A stretch of DNA of 6,417 nt from Gemmatimonadaceae bacterium (GTDB taxonomy: Bacteria; Gemmatimonadota; Gemmatimonadetes; Gemmatimonadales; Gemmatimonadaceae). Shown here piece by piece: positions 1 to 5,811 of this stretch. The position numbers were made by a program, and so were the translations under genes. Numbering within the stretch: position 1 is the stretch's first letter; each line of letters starts with the position of its first letter. The stretch covers positions 1 through 6,417 of the forward strand of contig JADGGM010000193.1 of assembly GCA_019689955.1 (NCBI GenBank). The letters are read 5' to 3'. The notes under the pieces were generated by a model. It did no database searches. It was not told where the DNA came from and saw nothing but the letters and a program-made list of their open reading frames with translations.

Positions 1-923
1 GCGATGAGCACCGCGCTCCTCGCCCCCCGCAACGTCGCCGTCGACACGCTCCCCACGAGGTGCCGCTCGAGCGGCGTGCCCCCCTGCGTTCCTGCCGCGA
101 TGAGGTCGCACCCGCGCTCCCGCGCGAGCGCAAGCAGTGTCGTCACGACGTCACCCCGGCGGACGACCGTGTCGACCGTGACGTCCCCCGCGCTCCGGAG
201 CTCATCGGCCACCTCGCGAACGAGAGCATCGAGCCCGCGCGCATAGATCGCCTCCCAGCCCGGTTTGCCGAGCGCCGCGAAGTCCACATCGGGCTGCACG
301 TGCGCGAGCGTGACCATCGGATCCGGCCCGAGCACCGCCAGCGCGGTGCGCGCGGCTCGGCGACTCGCGTCGCTGAAATCCATCGCCACCAGCGCGTGCT
401 GCGGCAAGCGATCGTATCGCGGCGGCACGATCAGCACCGGGACCTCGACCGCCCGCACGACCTGCAGCGCCGCGTCCTCGCGCGCCGTCCGGTCCGGCGC
501 ACCGGGCTCCGGGATCCCGACCACCACGAGCGCCGTCCCGCGCGCCTGGCAACTTCGCGCCGCGACCGTCGCCAGCGGCCCGATCGCCGCCTCCGTGCTC
601 CAGTACGCCGCGAGGCCGAGCGCGCGATTGAGCTGCTGACGCACCCGCGTGAGCAGTTGCTGCCGCCGCGCCTCCTCGACGGCCTCGTATTCCGCCGGCA
701 ACACCAGCGCGAGCGGGAACGCCACCGGCGGTGCGGCGCCGAGCAAGTGCGCGTTCACCCGATCGCGGCGCGCCAACAGGTCCGCCAGGTGCAACGCGCC
801 CTCCGCAGGGCCGGCCTCGTCGATCGCCACGAGGATCGGCCCGCGCAGAGCGCGCGACCGCGGGGCACGCTGCGGCTCCGGGCGCTGCGACGTCTCCACC
901 GGCATCGACGGGTCGTCGGGCAT
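1..923 (-). CDS. Two-domain universal stress protein (UspA family), C-terminal end off the window
   Basis: Universal stress proteins are cytoplasmic alpha/beta proteins, often ATP-binding, that support survival under starvation, hypoxia or other stress. Reading from the ATG at 923 gives 307 residues before the left edge. After a ~25-residue Pro/Arg-rich leader, domain 1 (about 28-167) opens with a beta strand GPILVAID and lacks a clear ATP loop. Domain 2 (about 176-307) opens with HALVAMDFSDASRR and carries the full G-2x-G-9x-G-S nucleotide-binding signature at G278, G281, G291 and S292, followed by the last strand AVLI, so only a few C-terminal residues are missing. An AGGAGG ribosome binding site lies 5 nt before the ATG, which fixes the start. 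The gene follows the CBS-HPF fusion on the same strand after 93 bp, so co-transcription is plausible but an own promoter cannot be excluded. Family assignment is firm; the specific stress is unknown. Confidence 0.93.
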   Translation of the reverse strand, partial: MPDDPSMPVETSQRPEPQRAPRSRALRGPILVAIDEAGPAEGALHLADLLARRDRVNAHLLGAAPPVAFPLALVLPAEYEAVEEARRQQLLTRVRQQLNRALGLAAYWSTEAAIGPLATVAARSCQARGTALVVVGIPEPGAPDRTAREDAALQVVRAVEVPVLIVPPRYDRLPQHALVAMDFSDASRRAARTALAVLGPDPMVTLAHVQPDVDFAALGKPGWEAIYARGLDALVREVADELRSAGDVTVDTVVRRGDVVTTLLALARERGCDLIAAGTQGGTPLERHLVGSVSTATLRGARSAVLI

Positions 924-1016
924 ACGCGCCTCCTGTGCGATCGTGCGATCAGGGACGTTCGTGCAACGGGCACCGGCCACGCCGCTGCGGGTCTCGTGCC
1001 GGGACGATACTGTGCG

Positions 1017-1952
1017 TCAGCGTGCGGCGACGAGTCGCACGCCGCGCCCGCGCTTGCGCGGCTCCATGCGCCGGCGCTGCACTCTGCGCCGTACGCTTCG
1101 CTCGGCCGTCGCCGTGGCTGCGTCGATCGCTTCCTTCATCGACATATGCTGCCCCTCGGCGACCACGCTCGGCATCCCGCTCAGCACCACCTTGATCCGG
1201 CACTGATGGTCGATGCCGCCGCGCGGGCCGTTCACGTCGCGCAGCCGGACGCTCACCCGCTCGATCGACATCGCGAACTTCCCGAGCTTCCGCCCCAGCG
1301 TGCGGCGAACGTAGTCGCGCGTCTCGTCGGCCATCTCGATGCCCATTGCGCGGATGTGCACCGGGACCTCCGGCGACGCGGTTCGGCCGGCCACGCGCTT
1401 GGCGGCGCGCGGGATCTGCGCGGCCATCGGCTCGCGCTTGGTGACGTTCTCGGGACGCGCCGACCGCTTGCGCGTGCGCCGCTCGCCGCGCCGCCGCGGG
1501 ACGGGGAGCCCGCCCAATCGCTTGCTGCTCGCCGGCGCGCGAAGCAGTTGCTCCTCCGCCCAGCTCATGCGCGCCGGACGCTCCGCCTGGAGCGCGTCGA
1601 AGACGTCGGTCGCGGTGACGATCCCCACCAGACGGTCGCCGTCCACGACGGGGAGCGAACCGATGAGCTGCCTCCGCATGATGTTGGCCGCTTCCTCGAC
1701 CGAGGTCTCCGGCGCGGCGCCGACGACGGTCCGCGTCATCATGCTGCGCACCGTCCGCCCCCGGCGCTTCGCCGCCCCGGTCCGCCCGCCGAGGTCGCGC
1801 TCCGACACCACGCCGACGAGCTGCCCATCATCCACCACCACGAGATGCCGAATGCCGCGCCGCCGCATGCGCGTCCACGCGGCGCTGGCCGGTTCGTCGG
1901 ACGCGATGGTGATGACGCGGCAGGCCATGATCTCATCGAGTCGCATCGCCAT
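1017..1952 (-). CDS. CBS-domain pair fused to a ribosome hibernation (HPF/RaiA, S30AE-like) domain
   Basis: This is a 311-residue protein joining two modules in one uninterrupted frame. Residues ~5-55 and ~70-122 are CBS repeats, each ending in the adenosine-ribose contact pattern G-h-h-S/T-x-x-D (S50/D53 in LVGVVSERD; T113/D116 in LVGIVTATD), so nucleotide binding looks possible. A basic, low-complexity linker spans ~123-192. Residues ~195-295 match the HPF/RaiA fold: a VHIRAMGIEMADETRDYV start, then GRKLGKF, a strand IERVSVRLRDVNGPRGG, a CRIKVVLSG strand and a basic helix AIDAATATAERSVRRRVQRR. HPF-type domains occupy the 30S decoding region and silence ribosomes. The dimerising C-terminal domain of long HPF is absent. 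The ATG at 1952 is preferred because AAGGCGG lies 5 nt upstream; an in-frame ATG at 1946 is the alternative. The frame stays open far upstream, but that part is antisense to the neighbouring gene. An energy-sensing hibernation role is inference. Confidence 0.85.
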   Translation of the reverse strand: MAMRLDEIMACRVITIASDEPASAAWTRMRRRGIRHLVVVDDGQLVGVVSERDLGGRTGAAKRRGRTVRSMMTRTVVGAAPETSVEEAANIMRRQLIGSLPVVDGDRLVGIVTATDVFDALQAERPARMSWAEEQLLRAPASSKRLGGLPVPRRRGERRTRKRSARPENVTKREPMAAQIPRAAKRVAGRTASPEVPVHIRAMGIEMADETRDYVRRTLGRKLGKFAMSIERVSVRLRDVNGPRGGIDHQCRIKVVLSGMPSVVAEGQHMSMKEAIDAATATAERSVRRRVQRRRMEPRKRGRGVRLVAAR

Positions 1953-2050
1953 GAGGGCCGCCTTGTCGTAAGAAGGAGGGGGAGCACAGCGCCGTCGCCA
2001 CCGTCCGCCGGTGCGCCGGGCAGAGGCGAGCGATGGGCCGCCACGGTCGT

Positions 2051-2063
2051 GATCGCAACGATC
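2051..2063. promoter_or_regulatory. Inverted repeat GATCG-CAA-CGATC at the -10/start site of the CBS-HPF promoter
   Basis: Five-base arms GATCG and CGATC are separated by 3 nt, overlapping the end of the -10 and the predicted transcription start. A regulator binding here could block initiation. A similar dyad, GATCG-TG-CGATC, lies just upstream of the Usp gene (around 938-949). Short arms and GC-rich sequence make chance occurrence possible. Confidence 0.25.
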
Positions 2064-2089
2064 ATGCGGGCGCGGGGCGGAGCTGTCAA
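2061..2089 (-). promoter_or_regulatory. Sigma70-type promoter for the CBS-HPF gene
   Basis: On the minus strand a perfect -35 TTGACA (2084-2089) is followed by a 17-bp spacer and the -10 CATGAT (2061-2066, 4 of 6 consensus matches). Initiation would fall near 2054, giving a ~100-nt leader before the ATG at 1952. AT-rich elements like these are rare in this GC-rich sequence, which raises their weight. The TTGACA lies outside any coding region. Confidence 0.55.
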
Positions 2090-2106
2090 TTCGGCCACGC
2101 GCGGGG

Positions 2107-2120
2107 CGCGCCCGGGCGCG
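2107..2120. promoter_or_regulatory. 14-bp perfect palindrome upstream of the CBS-HPF promoter
   Basis: CGCGCCCGGGCGCG reads the same on both strands and sits 17 bp upstream of the TTGACA -35 element, a usual place for an activator site. It is pure G/C, so in this composition it may be accidental. Confidence 0.2.
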
Positions 2121-2204
2121 ACCGACGGGCGAGCGCTGCCCTGGTGCGTCTCCTGCAAGGAAGGGCTCCCGGAAGGGGTGGCAGCGCCCCGCGCGACCGC
2201 GCAC

Positions 2205-2220
2205 CCGTCGGAACCGACGG
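2205..2220. promoter_or_regulatory. 16-bp dyad CCGTCGG-AA-CCGACGG upstream of the CBS gene
   Basis: Two perfect 7-bp arms flank an AA centre, ending 51 bp before the ATG of the plus-strand CBS gene. The spacing is too short for a stable RNA hairpin, so a dimeric repressor or activator site is the more natural reading. A further CCGACGG copy lies at 2122-2128. No recognisable promoter elements accompany it, so function is inferred from symmetry alone. Confidence 0.35.
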
Positions 2221-2271
2221 CTGCGCGGATGGCGCCGGACGTCGTGCTCGGTCGCGAACACCGGAGGGACG

Positions 2272-2673
2272 ATGCGAGTCGCAGAGCTCATGCGGACCGA
2301 CGTGCGGACCGCGGCCCCGGACGAGCGGGTGGCCGACGTGGTCCAGGCCATGGCCGACTCCCACATCTCGGGGCTCCCGGTCGTAGATTCGGCGAAGCGG
2401 GTGATCGGCGTGGTGTCCGCCACCGACGTGCTGCAGGCCATCGCCGAGCATGCGGACGAGACCGCGCGCGCGCGGTTCTTCGAGCACACGATGGCGCGTG
2501 ACATCATGACCCCCAACGCCCACACGATCGAGCCCGACGCCGACGTCCGTGAGGCCGCGCAACGCATGCTCTACGCGGAGGTGCGGCGGCTGTTCGTGGA
2601 GGACCACGGGCGGCTGGTTGGAGTCATCTCGCAGACGGACATCGCGCACGCGATGGGGAGCGGGCGGGTCTGA
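2272..2673 (+). CDS. Stand-alone two-CBS-domain protein
   Basis: This 133-residue protein consists almost entirely of one CBS pair (a Bateman module), the form that usually dimerises and binds AMP, ATP or related adenosyl ligands. CBS1 spans ~3-56 (MRVAELMRTDV ... VIGVVSATDV) and CBS2 ~73-129 (MARDIMTPNAHTI ... LVGVISQTDI). Both keep the S/T-x-x-D ribose contacts (S49/D52 and S120/D123). GGAGGG lies 3 nt before the ATG at 2272, somewhat close but clear. Its length matches small stress-linked CBS proteins such as mycobacterial Hrp1. It is divergent from the CBS-HPF gene and converges on the MFS gene 51 bp downstream; that gap shows only a weak hairpin without a T-run. No effector domain is attached, so a partner is presumably regulated in trans. 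Confidence 0.92.
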   Translation: MRVAELMRTDVRTAAPDERVADVVQAMADSHISGLPVVDSAKRVIGVVSATDVLQAIAEHADETARARFFEHTMARDIMTPNAHTIEPDADVREAAQRMLYAEVRRLFVEDHGRLVGVISQTDIAHAMGSGRV

Positions 2674-2724
2674 GAGGGCCCGGCCAGCGCCGCCGTCGGG
2701 AACGCGTGTCGCTCGGACCGCGTC

Positions 2725-4044
2725 TCAGCGCCGGCGCGCCCGTAACGTCTCCGGCATGTGGAGCGCGACGACGGCTCCCGACGCCACCGTGAGCACCGCC
2801 ACCGCGCCGATGGCCGCGCCCATCCCGAGCGCATCCGCGAGCACGCCCGCGAGGAGCGCGCCGGCCGCGTACCCCATGTCGCGCCAGAGGCGATAGACGC
2901 CGATCGCCGAGCCGCGCCACGCAGGGTGCGCGACATCGCTGACGGCGGCGAGGAGCGTCGGGTACACCATGGCCGTCCCCACGCCGAGTGCCGCGCCGGC
3001 CACGACCCACGGCGCGAACCCGCGCCGGACGACCATCACCGCCAGCGCGACGCCCTGCAGCACCATCCCCCCCGCGATCATCCACTTCCGCCCCCAGCGA
3101 TCGGAGAGCGCGCCGGTCCCGAGCTGCACGATCCCCCACGTCGCCGGGTACACGAACGCGAGCACGCCGATCTCCCGCAACGAGAGCCCCGCGGCGGCGA
3201 AGAAGAGCGGGAAGAGCCCCCAGGCGAGGCCGTCGTTCACGTTGTTGATCATCCCGGCCTGGCTCGCGCTCGCGAGCGCGGGATCGCGCCACGTCGCGCG
3301 GGCGAGCAGCTCGCGGAACGTCACCCGCGGCGCCGCGAGTGGCGGGTCGCGCGCGAGCGCGTGCATCCGCGCTTCGAGACGCGAGTGCGGCATCGTGTCA
3401 CGGACGAAGAGCGCGCTCAGCGCGAGCCCCGCGACGGCGAACGCGACTCCGAGGTAGAACGGCTCCGGCCGGAGGCCATAGCGGCTCGCGATGACACCCG
3501 TGGCGAACGCGGAGAGCGCGACGGCGACGTAGCCGGCGAACTCGTTGAGCCCCGTCGCCAGCCCGCGCTGCCGCGGCCCCACGAGGTCGATCTTCATGAT
3601 GACCGTCGTGGACCACGCGAGCCCCTGATTCACGCCGAGGAACACGTTGGCGACGACGACCCATCCCCACGTCGGCGCCCACATCACGAGGAACGGCACG
3701 GGGAGCGCGAAGAGCCACCCGGCCACGAGGGCGCGCTTGCGCCCGTACCGGTCAGCGATCCGGCCGGCGAGCAGGTTGGTGAATGCCTTGACGACGCCGA
3801 ACGTCGCGACGAACGACAGCGCGGCGCTCGTGGACGCGACGCCGAGCTCGCGCTCTCCGAGGATCGGGAGGACGCTGCGCTCGGTCCCCACCATGGCGCC
3901 GACGAACGCGTTGATGAGGACGAGGAGGGTGAACTGGCGCCAGTTCTCCCGCAGGCCGAGTGCGGCCGCCGCGCGCGGGCCGGGCGGCGCGGAGCCCGAT
4001 GCGCTGGACGCCGTACCAGTGTCCCAGTAAGAGCCGGAATCCAA
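2725..4044 (-). CDS. Major facilitator superfamily (MFS) transporter
   Basis: This is an inner-membrane secondary transporter of about 400 core residues, the usual 12-helix MFS size. From a TTG at 4044 it is 439 residues. Hydrophobic helices begin at ~38 (FTLLVLINAFVGAMVG). The loop 2-3 signature is intact at ~94-109 (AGRIADRYGRKRALVAG), and a second copy occupies the pseudo-symmetric loop 8-9 at ~311-325 (GALSDRWGRKWMIAGG). A conserved stretch GVNQGLAWSTTVIMKIDLVG (~137-156) lies before the helix carrying GLNEFAGY. The substrate cannot be told from sequence. The start is uncertain: there is no ATG before the first helix, the TTG at 4044 lacks a ribosome binding site, and a GTG at 4092 is an in-frame alternative. 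The frame remains open upstream into the DUF2267 remnant, but that stretch is not credible transporter sequence. It converges on the CBS gene. Confidence 0.88.
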   Translation of the reverse strand: MDSGSYWDTGTASSASGSAPPGPRAAAALGLRENWRQFTLLVLINAFVGAMVGTERSVLPILGERELGVASTSAALSFVATFGVVKAFTNLLAGRIADRYGRKRALVAGWLFALPVPFLVMWAPTWGWVVVANVFLGVNQGLAWSTTVIMKIDLVGPRQRGLATGLNEFAGYVAVALSAFATGVIASRYGLRPEPFYLGVAFAVAGLALSALFVRDTMPHSRLEARMHALARDPPLAAPRVTFRELLARATWRDPALASASQAGMINNVNDGLAWGLFPLFFAAAGLSLREIGVLAFVYPATWGIVQLGTGALSDRWGRKWMIAGGMVLQGVALAVMVVRRGFAPWVVAGAALGVGTAMVYPTLLAAVSDVAHPAWRGSAIGVYRLWRDMGYAAGALLAGVLADALGMGAAIGAVAVLTVASGAVVALHMPETLRARRR

Positions 4045-4099
4045 TCGTAGAGCGGGGCGACCGGCCGCGCAAGCCGACGCGAGGCGGCCCACGGGCGCA

Positions 4100-4113
4100 C
4101 CCCGTGCTCGGGG
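4100..4113. repeat. Small hairpin CCCCG-TGCT-CGGGG upstream of the MFS gene
   Basis: A perfect 5-bp G/C stem with a 4-nt loop lies about 55 bp upstream of the presumed MFS start. It could sit in the MFS leader or be part of its control region. There is no T-run, so it is not a standard terminator. Confidence 0.25.
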
Positions 4114-4127
4114 CGTCGATCGCGCGT

Positions 4128-4151
4128 GAGCGACCTCCGCGGGCGTCGCTC
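4128..4151. repeat. Inverted repeat with 7-bp arms between the MFS gene and the Usp remnant
   Basis: The arms GAGCGAC (4128-4134) and GTCGCTC (4145-4151) are perfect and enclose a 10-nt loop. The site lies in the divergent gap (4045-4285) between the MFS gene and the truncated Usp gene. It may be an operator or an mRNA leader hairpin; nothing else in this gap was recognised, and no clear promoter was found. Confidence 0.3.
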
Positions 4152-4285
4152 GGGGGAATGCTCCTTGCGTCGATACCGCCTCAGCACGCCTGGCGGTACA
4201 CGACACGCCGCACGGCTCACGACCGACGGCCGCTCCCTCCCCTCCCGGCCACGCGTCACGCCGCGACTCGGCGAGGAGATGATGG

Positions 4286-4441
4286 ATGTCACGTCCGGCG
4301 CAAGCGGCCGTTCCGCTGCCGTTGCACACCATCCTCGTTCCGCTCGATGGCTCGACGCGCGGGGAAGGAAGCCTCCCCATGGCCCTCACGCTCGCCGCCC
4401 CCGCCGGCGCCCGGGCGACGTTCCTGCAGGTCGTCATCCCC
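4286..4441 (+). pseudogene. 5' remnant of a universal stress protein gene
   Basis: From the ATG at 4286 the first ~52 codons read as a Usp N-terminus: a short leader, then LHTILVPLDGST (strand 1 with the conserved Asp), an acidic/alanine-rich helix ending in ALTLA, and strand 2 FLQVVIP. A strong ribosome binding site GAGGAG (4273-4278) sits 7 nt before the ATG, so the original gene start is preserved. After about 4441 the Usp similarity stops. The frame happens to stay open to 5014 only because it runs antisense to the CBS-DUF2267 remnant and into the regulator gene, giving no Usp fold. About two thirds of a Usp domain, including the ATP loop, is missing. It is not a copy of the Usp at the left edge beyond general family likeness. 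Confidence 0.75.
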
Positions 4442-4470
4442 AGGCGCGTGCGTGTCCCACCCGCGCCGGT

Positions 4471-4926
4471 CTCACGCGTGATGCTCTTGTCCGGATCCGG
4501 CGGCAATTCCTCGAGCGCGGCCTGCATGAGCGACGGCAACTGCGCGACGAGATCGTCCGCCTCGTCCGGCGTGAGGCGCCGCACCAGCGACTCGAGGACG
4601 ACCTCGATGGCGACCTCCGCGTCGTCTGCCGGCTCCAACCCGGCCCGCTCGCGCACGTGCTTCACGAACCGTCCGTACGTCGCCTCCGCCCGGGCCGCGC
4701 TCCGCCGCCAGCGGGGACTCCGCGTCGTCCGCGCCGGCCCCCCCGCGCCGATCTGCGACTGCACGACCGCCGCCAACCGCTCGAGCGGCGCCGCTTCGTC
4801 GAGGAGCAGATCGTCGAGCGTCACGATGCCGACGATCCGGTCATCCTCCACGAGCGGGATGCGGCGTACGTTCCGGCGGTGCATGAGCCGCACCGCATCG
4901 CTCTGGTCGTCTGTGCCGCCATCGAC
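4471..4926 (-). pseudogene. Internal remnant of a CBS-DUF2267 protein gene, truncated at both ends
   Basis: The minus strand encodes the end of a CBS repeat, AVRLMHRRNVRRIPLVEDDR followed by IVGIVTLDDLL (keeping the T-x-x-D pattern). After a linker comes the first half of a DUF2267 domain: YGRFVKHVRERAGL, VAIEVVLESLVRRLT, EADDLVAQLPSLMQ, ending in PDPDKSITRE. In families I know, such proteins carry a complete CBS pair and a longer DUF2267 with a second helical half. Here the first CBS repeat is absent, since the sequence beyond ~4926 becomes the regulator's promoter. The second DUF2267 half is also absent, as similarity ends at ~4471. No stop codon follows in frame; the frame runs on towards the MFS gene. 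No ribosome binding site precedes the internal GTG/ATG candidates near 4880. Translation of a short product cannot be excluded, but a decayed gene is the simpler reading. Confidence 0.7.
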
Positions 4927-4967
4927 TGCGCGTTTCGTGCCGAGCGGGGCCCGCGGCGCCACGGGGG

Positions 4968-4996
4968 TTGCGATATTACACCCTATGGTGTATTGT
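4968..4996 (+). promoter_or_regulatory. Promoter of the ArsR-SRPBCC-hydrolase operon, probably leaderless
   Basis: A -35 TTGCGA (4968-4973) and a -10 TATTGT (4991-4996), each matching 4 of 6 consensus bases, are separated by exactly 17 bp. Initiation would fall at about 5002-5004, on or next to the ATG at 5002, and no ribosome binding site lies before that ATG. This is one of the few AT-rich patches in the window. Leaderless translation is inferred from the geometry. Confidence 0.6.
4977..4992. promoter_or_regulatory. Operator-like inverted repeat TACACC-CTAT-GGTGTA in the promoter spacer
   Basis: Perfect 6-bp arms (4977-4982 and 4987-4992) flank a 4-bp centre and lie between the -35 and -10, overlapping the first two bases of the -10. 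Occupation by the dimeric winged-helix protein encoded immediately downstream would block RNA polymerase, the standard arrangement for ArsR-family autorepression. The ligand that would relieve it is unknown. Confidence 0.65.
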
Positions 4997-5001
4997 CGAG
5001 C

Positions 5002-5340
5002 ATGGACCGACTGACGGATGTCCTGACGGCGATCGCGCACCCCACGCGGCGGGCGATCATCACGCAGCTCGCCGCGAACGGGCCGACCCGGTTCCTCGAT
5101 GTCGCCAGACCGTTCGACACCGCGCTGAACGCCGTGACCAAGCACCTGAAGCTCCTCGAGCGTGCGGGGCTCATCGAGCGCGAGCGGCGGGGGCGCGAGG
5201 TCCTGATCTCGTTCCGCCCCGAGCCGCTTCGGGAGGTCGCGGGGTGGGTGCACGAATACGAGCGGTTCTGGAACCGACAGCTCGATGCGTTCGAGCAGCA
5301 CTTCAGGAACAAGCGACCCAAACGGGGGAAGACGCGATGA
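5002..5340 (+). CDS. ArsR-family winged-helix transcriptional regulator
   Basis: This 112-residue DNA-binding protein begins MDRLTDVLTAIAHPTRRAII, the typical ArsR N-terminal helix with the A-x-P-T-R-R-x-I signature. The recognition helix is at ~42-58 (LNAVTKHLKLLERAGLI), followed by the wing (ERERRGREVLISF) and a C-terminal PLREVAGWVHEYERFWNRQL helix. There are no cysteines and no metal-binding pattern, so it is unlikely to sense arsenic or soft metals. It resembles the subgroup usually paired with AHSA1/SRPBCC genes. The ATG at 5002 lacks a ribosome binding site but sits at the predicted transcription start. It overlaps the next gene by ATGA. It probably represses its own operon through the dyad in the promoter spacer. 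Confidence 0.93.
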   Translation: MDRLTDVLTAIAHPTRRAIITQLAANGPTRFLDVARPFDTALNAVTKHLKLLERAGLIERERRGREVLISFRPEPLREVAGWVHEYERFWNRQLDAFEQHFRNKRPKRGKTR

Positions 5341-5798
5341 CGGCCGCCAACAGGCTCGAGCTCACGATCGAGCGCACGATCCCCGCGCCGCCGGGCGAGG
5401 TGTTCGACGCGTGGTTGGACCCGCGGATCCCCGGCACGCCGTGGAACGCGGCCGAGCGGTTCATCCTGGACGCGAAGGTCGACGGGCTCTTTTACTGGAC
5501 CCTCAAGGGGACGTCCCACTACGGCCGATTCACGGCGCTCGAGCGGCCGCACTGCATCGCGCACACGTGGGTATCGCCGAACACGCTGGGGGAAGAGTCG
5601 ACCGTGACCGTGACGTTCACGAAGCTCGGCGACGCGACGCGCATGACGCTCGTGCATTCCGGCCTCCCGGACCACGAGCGGGCCCGCGGGCACGAGCGCG
5701 GCTGGAGCTACTTCGTGGAGACGTTTCGCGAGCAGTTCGGCGATGGCTCGCGCAGGCCGTATCGCTGGGAAGAGGCTCATCCACCTGCAACGGAGTGA
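5337..5798 (+). CDS. SRPBCC-superfamily protein, AHSA1 (Aha1/CalC-like) family
   Basis: This 153-residue single-domain protein has the helix-grip fold that forms a deep hydrophobic ligand pocket. Typical features are the opening strand LELTIERTIPAPPGEVFDAW (~8-27), a central FYWTLKGTSHYGRFTALERP stretch (~52-71), IAHTWVSP (~74-81), the strands STVTVTFTKLGDATRMTLVH (~88-107) and the closing helix GWSYFVETFREQF (~122-134). Its role is probably binding or modifying a small hydrophobic molecule; family members range from self-resistance proteins to uncharacterised stress proteins, and the ligand is not predictable here. Its ATG overlaps the regulator's TGA (ATGA at 5337-5340), implying translational coupling in a shared operon. 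No frameshift or odd composition is seen. Confidence 0.92.
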   Translation: MTAANRLELTIERTIPAPPGEVFDAWLDPRIPGTPWNAAERFILDAKVDGLFYWTLKGTSHYGRFTALERPHCIAHTWVSPNTLGEESTVTVTFTKLGDATRMTLVHSGLPDHERARGHERGWSYFVETFREQFGDGSRRPYRWEEAHPPATE

Positions 5799-5811
5799 GG
5801 AAGACCCGACC

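Larger units (their letters stand above)
1953..2271. other. Divergent intergenic region between the CBS-HPF and CBS genes
   Basis: This 319-bp stretch holds no convincing gene; open frames crossing it are GC-driven shadows with no recognisable domain. It contains a sigma70-like promoter on the minus strand (2061-2089), a GATCG dyad touching its -10 element (2051-2063), a 14-bp perfect palindrome just upstream of the -35 (2107-2120), and a 16-bp dyad nearer the plus-strand gene (2205-2220). No comparable -35/-10 pair was found for the plus-strand gene. The minus-strand transcript would have a leader of about 100 nt, containing one short hairpin candidate (CACCG/CGGTG arms). Confidence 0.6.

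Noticed and set aside
924..1016. DosR-type box for the dormancy-like genes
   Set aside because: Only GGGAC half-sites (near 951 and 997) are present; no full palindrome of the GGGACT/AGTCCC type was found here or in the divergent region.
60..2501. Plus-strand open frame of 813 codons
   Set aside because: It runs antisense to the Usp and CBS-HPF genes, is rich in Arg, His, Pro and Ala with no domain, and is explained by scarcity of stops at this GC content.
2674..2724. Bidirectional terminator between the CBS and MFS genes
   Set aside because: A 6-bp stem with a wobble pair and 10-nt loop can be drawn, but there is no T-run on either strand and such stems are expected in GC-rich DNA.
2758..4050. 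Plus-strand 430-codon frame opposite the MFS gene
   Set aside because: The Arg/His/Glu-rich translation is a mirror of the hydrophobic MFS codons and has no recognisable domain.
4286..5014. Plus-strand 242-codon gene starting at the Usp ribosome binding site
   Set aside because: Only the first ~52 codons look like Usp; the remainder is the antisense of the CBS-DUF2267 remnant and Ser/Arg-rich, then overlaps the regulator start.
2725..5301. A single 858-residue minus-strand protein joining CBS-DUF2267 to the MFS transporter
   Set aside because: The ~425-nt link between them is antisense to a Usp 5' end and its ribosome binding site and has no domain. The upstream end is antisense to the regulator gene. 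An open frame by chance is more likely than a real fusion.
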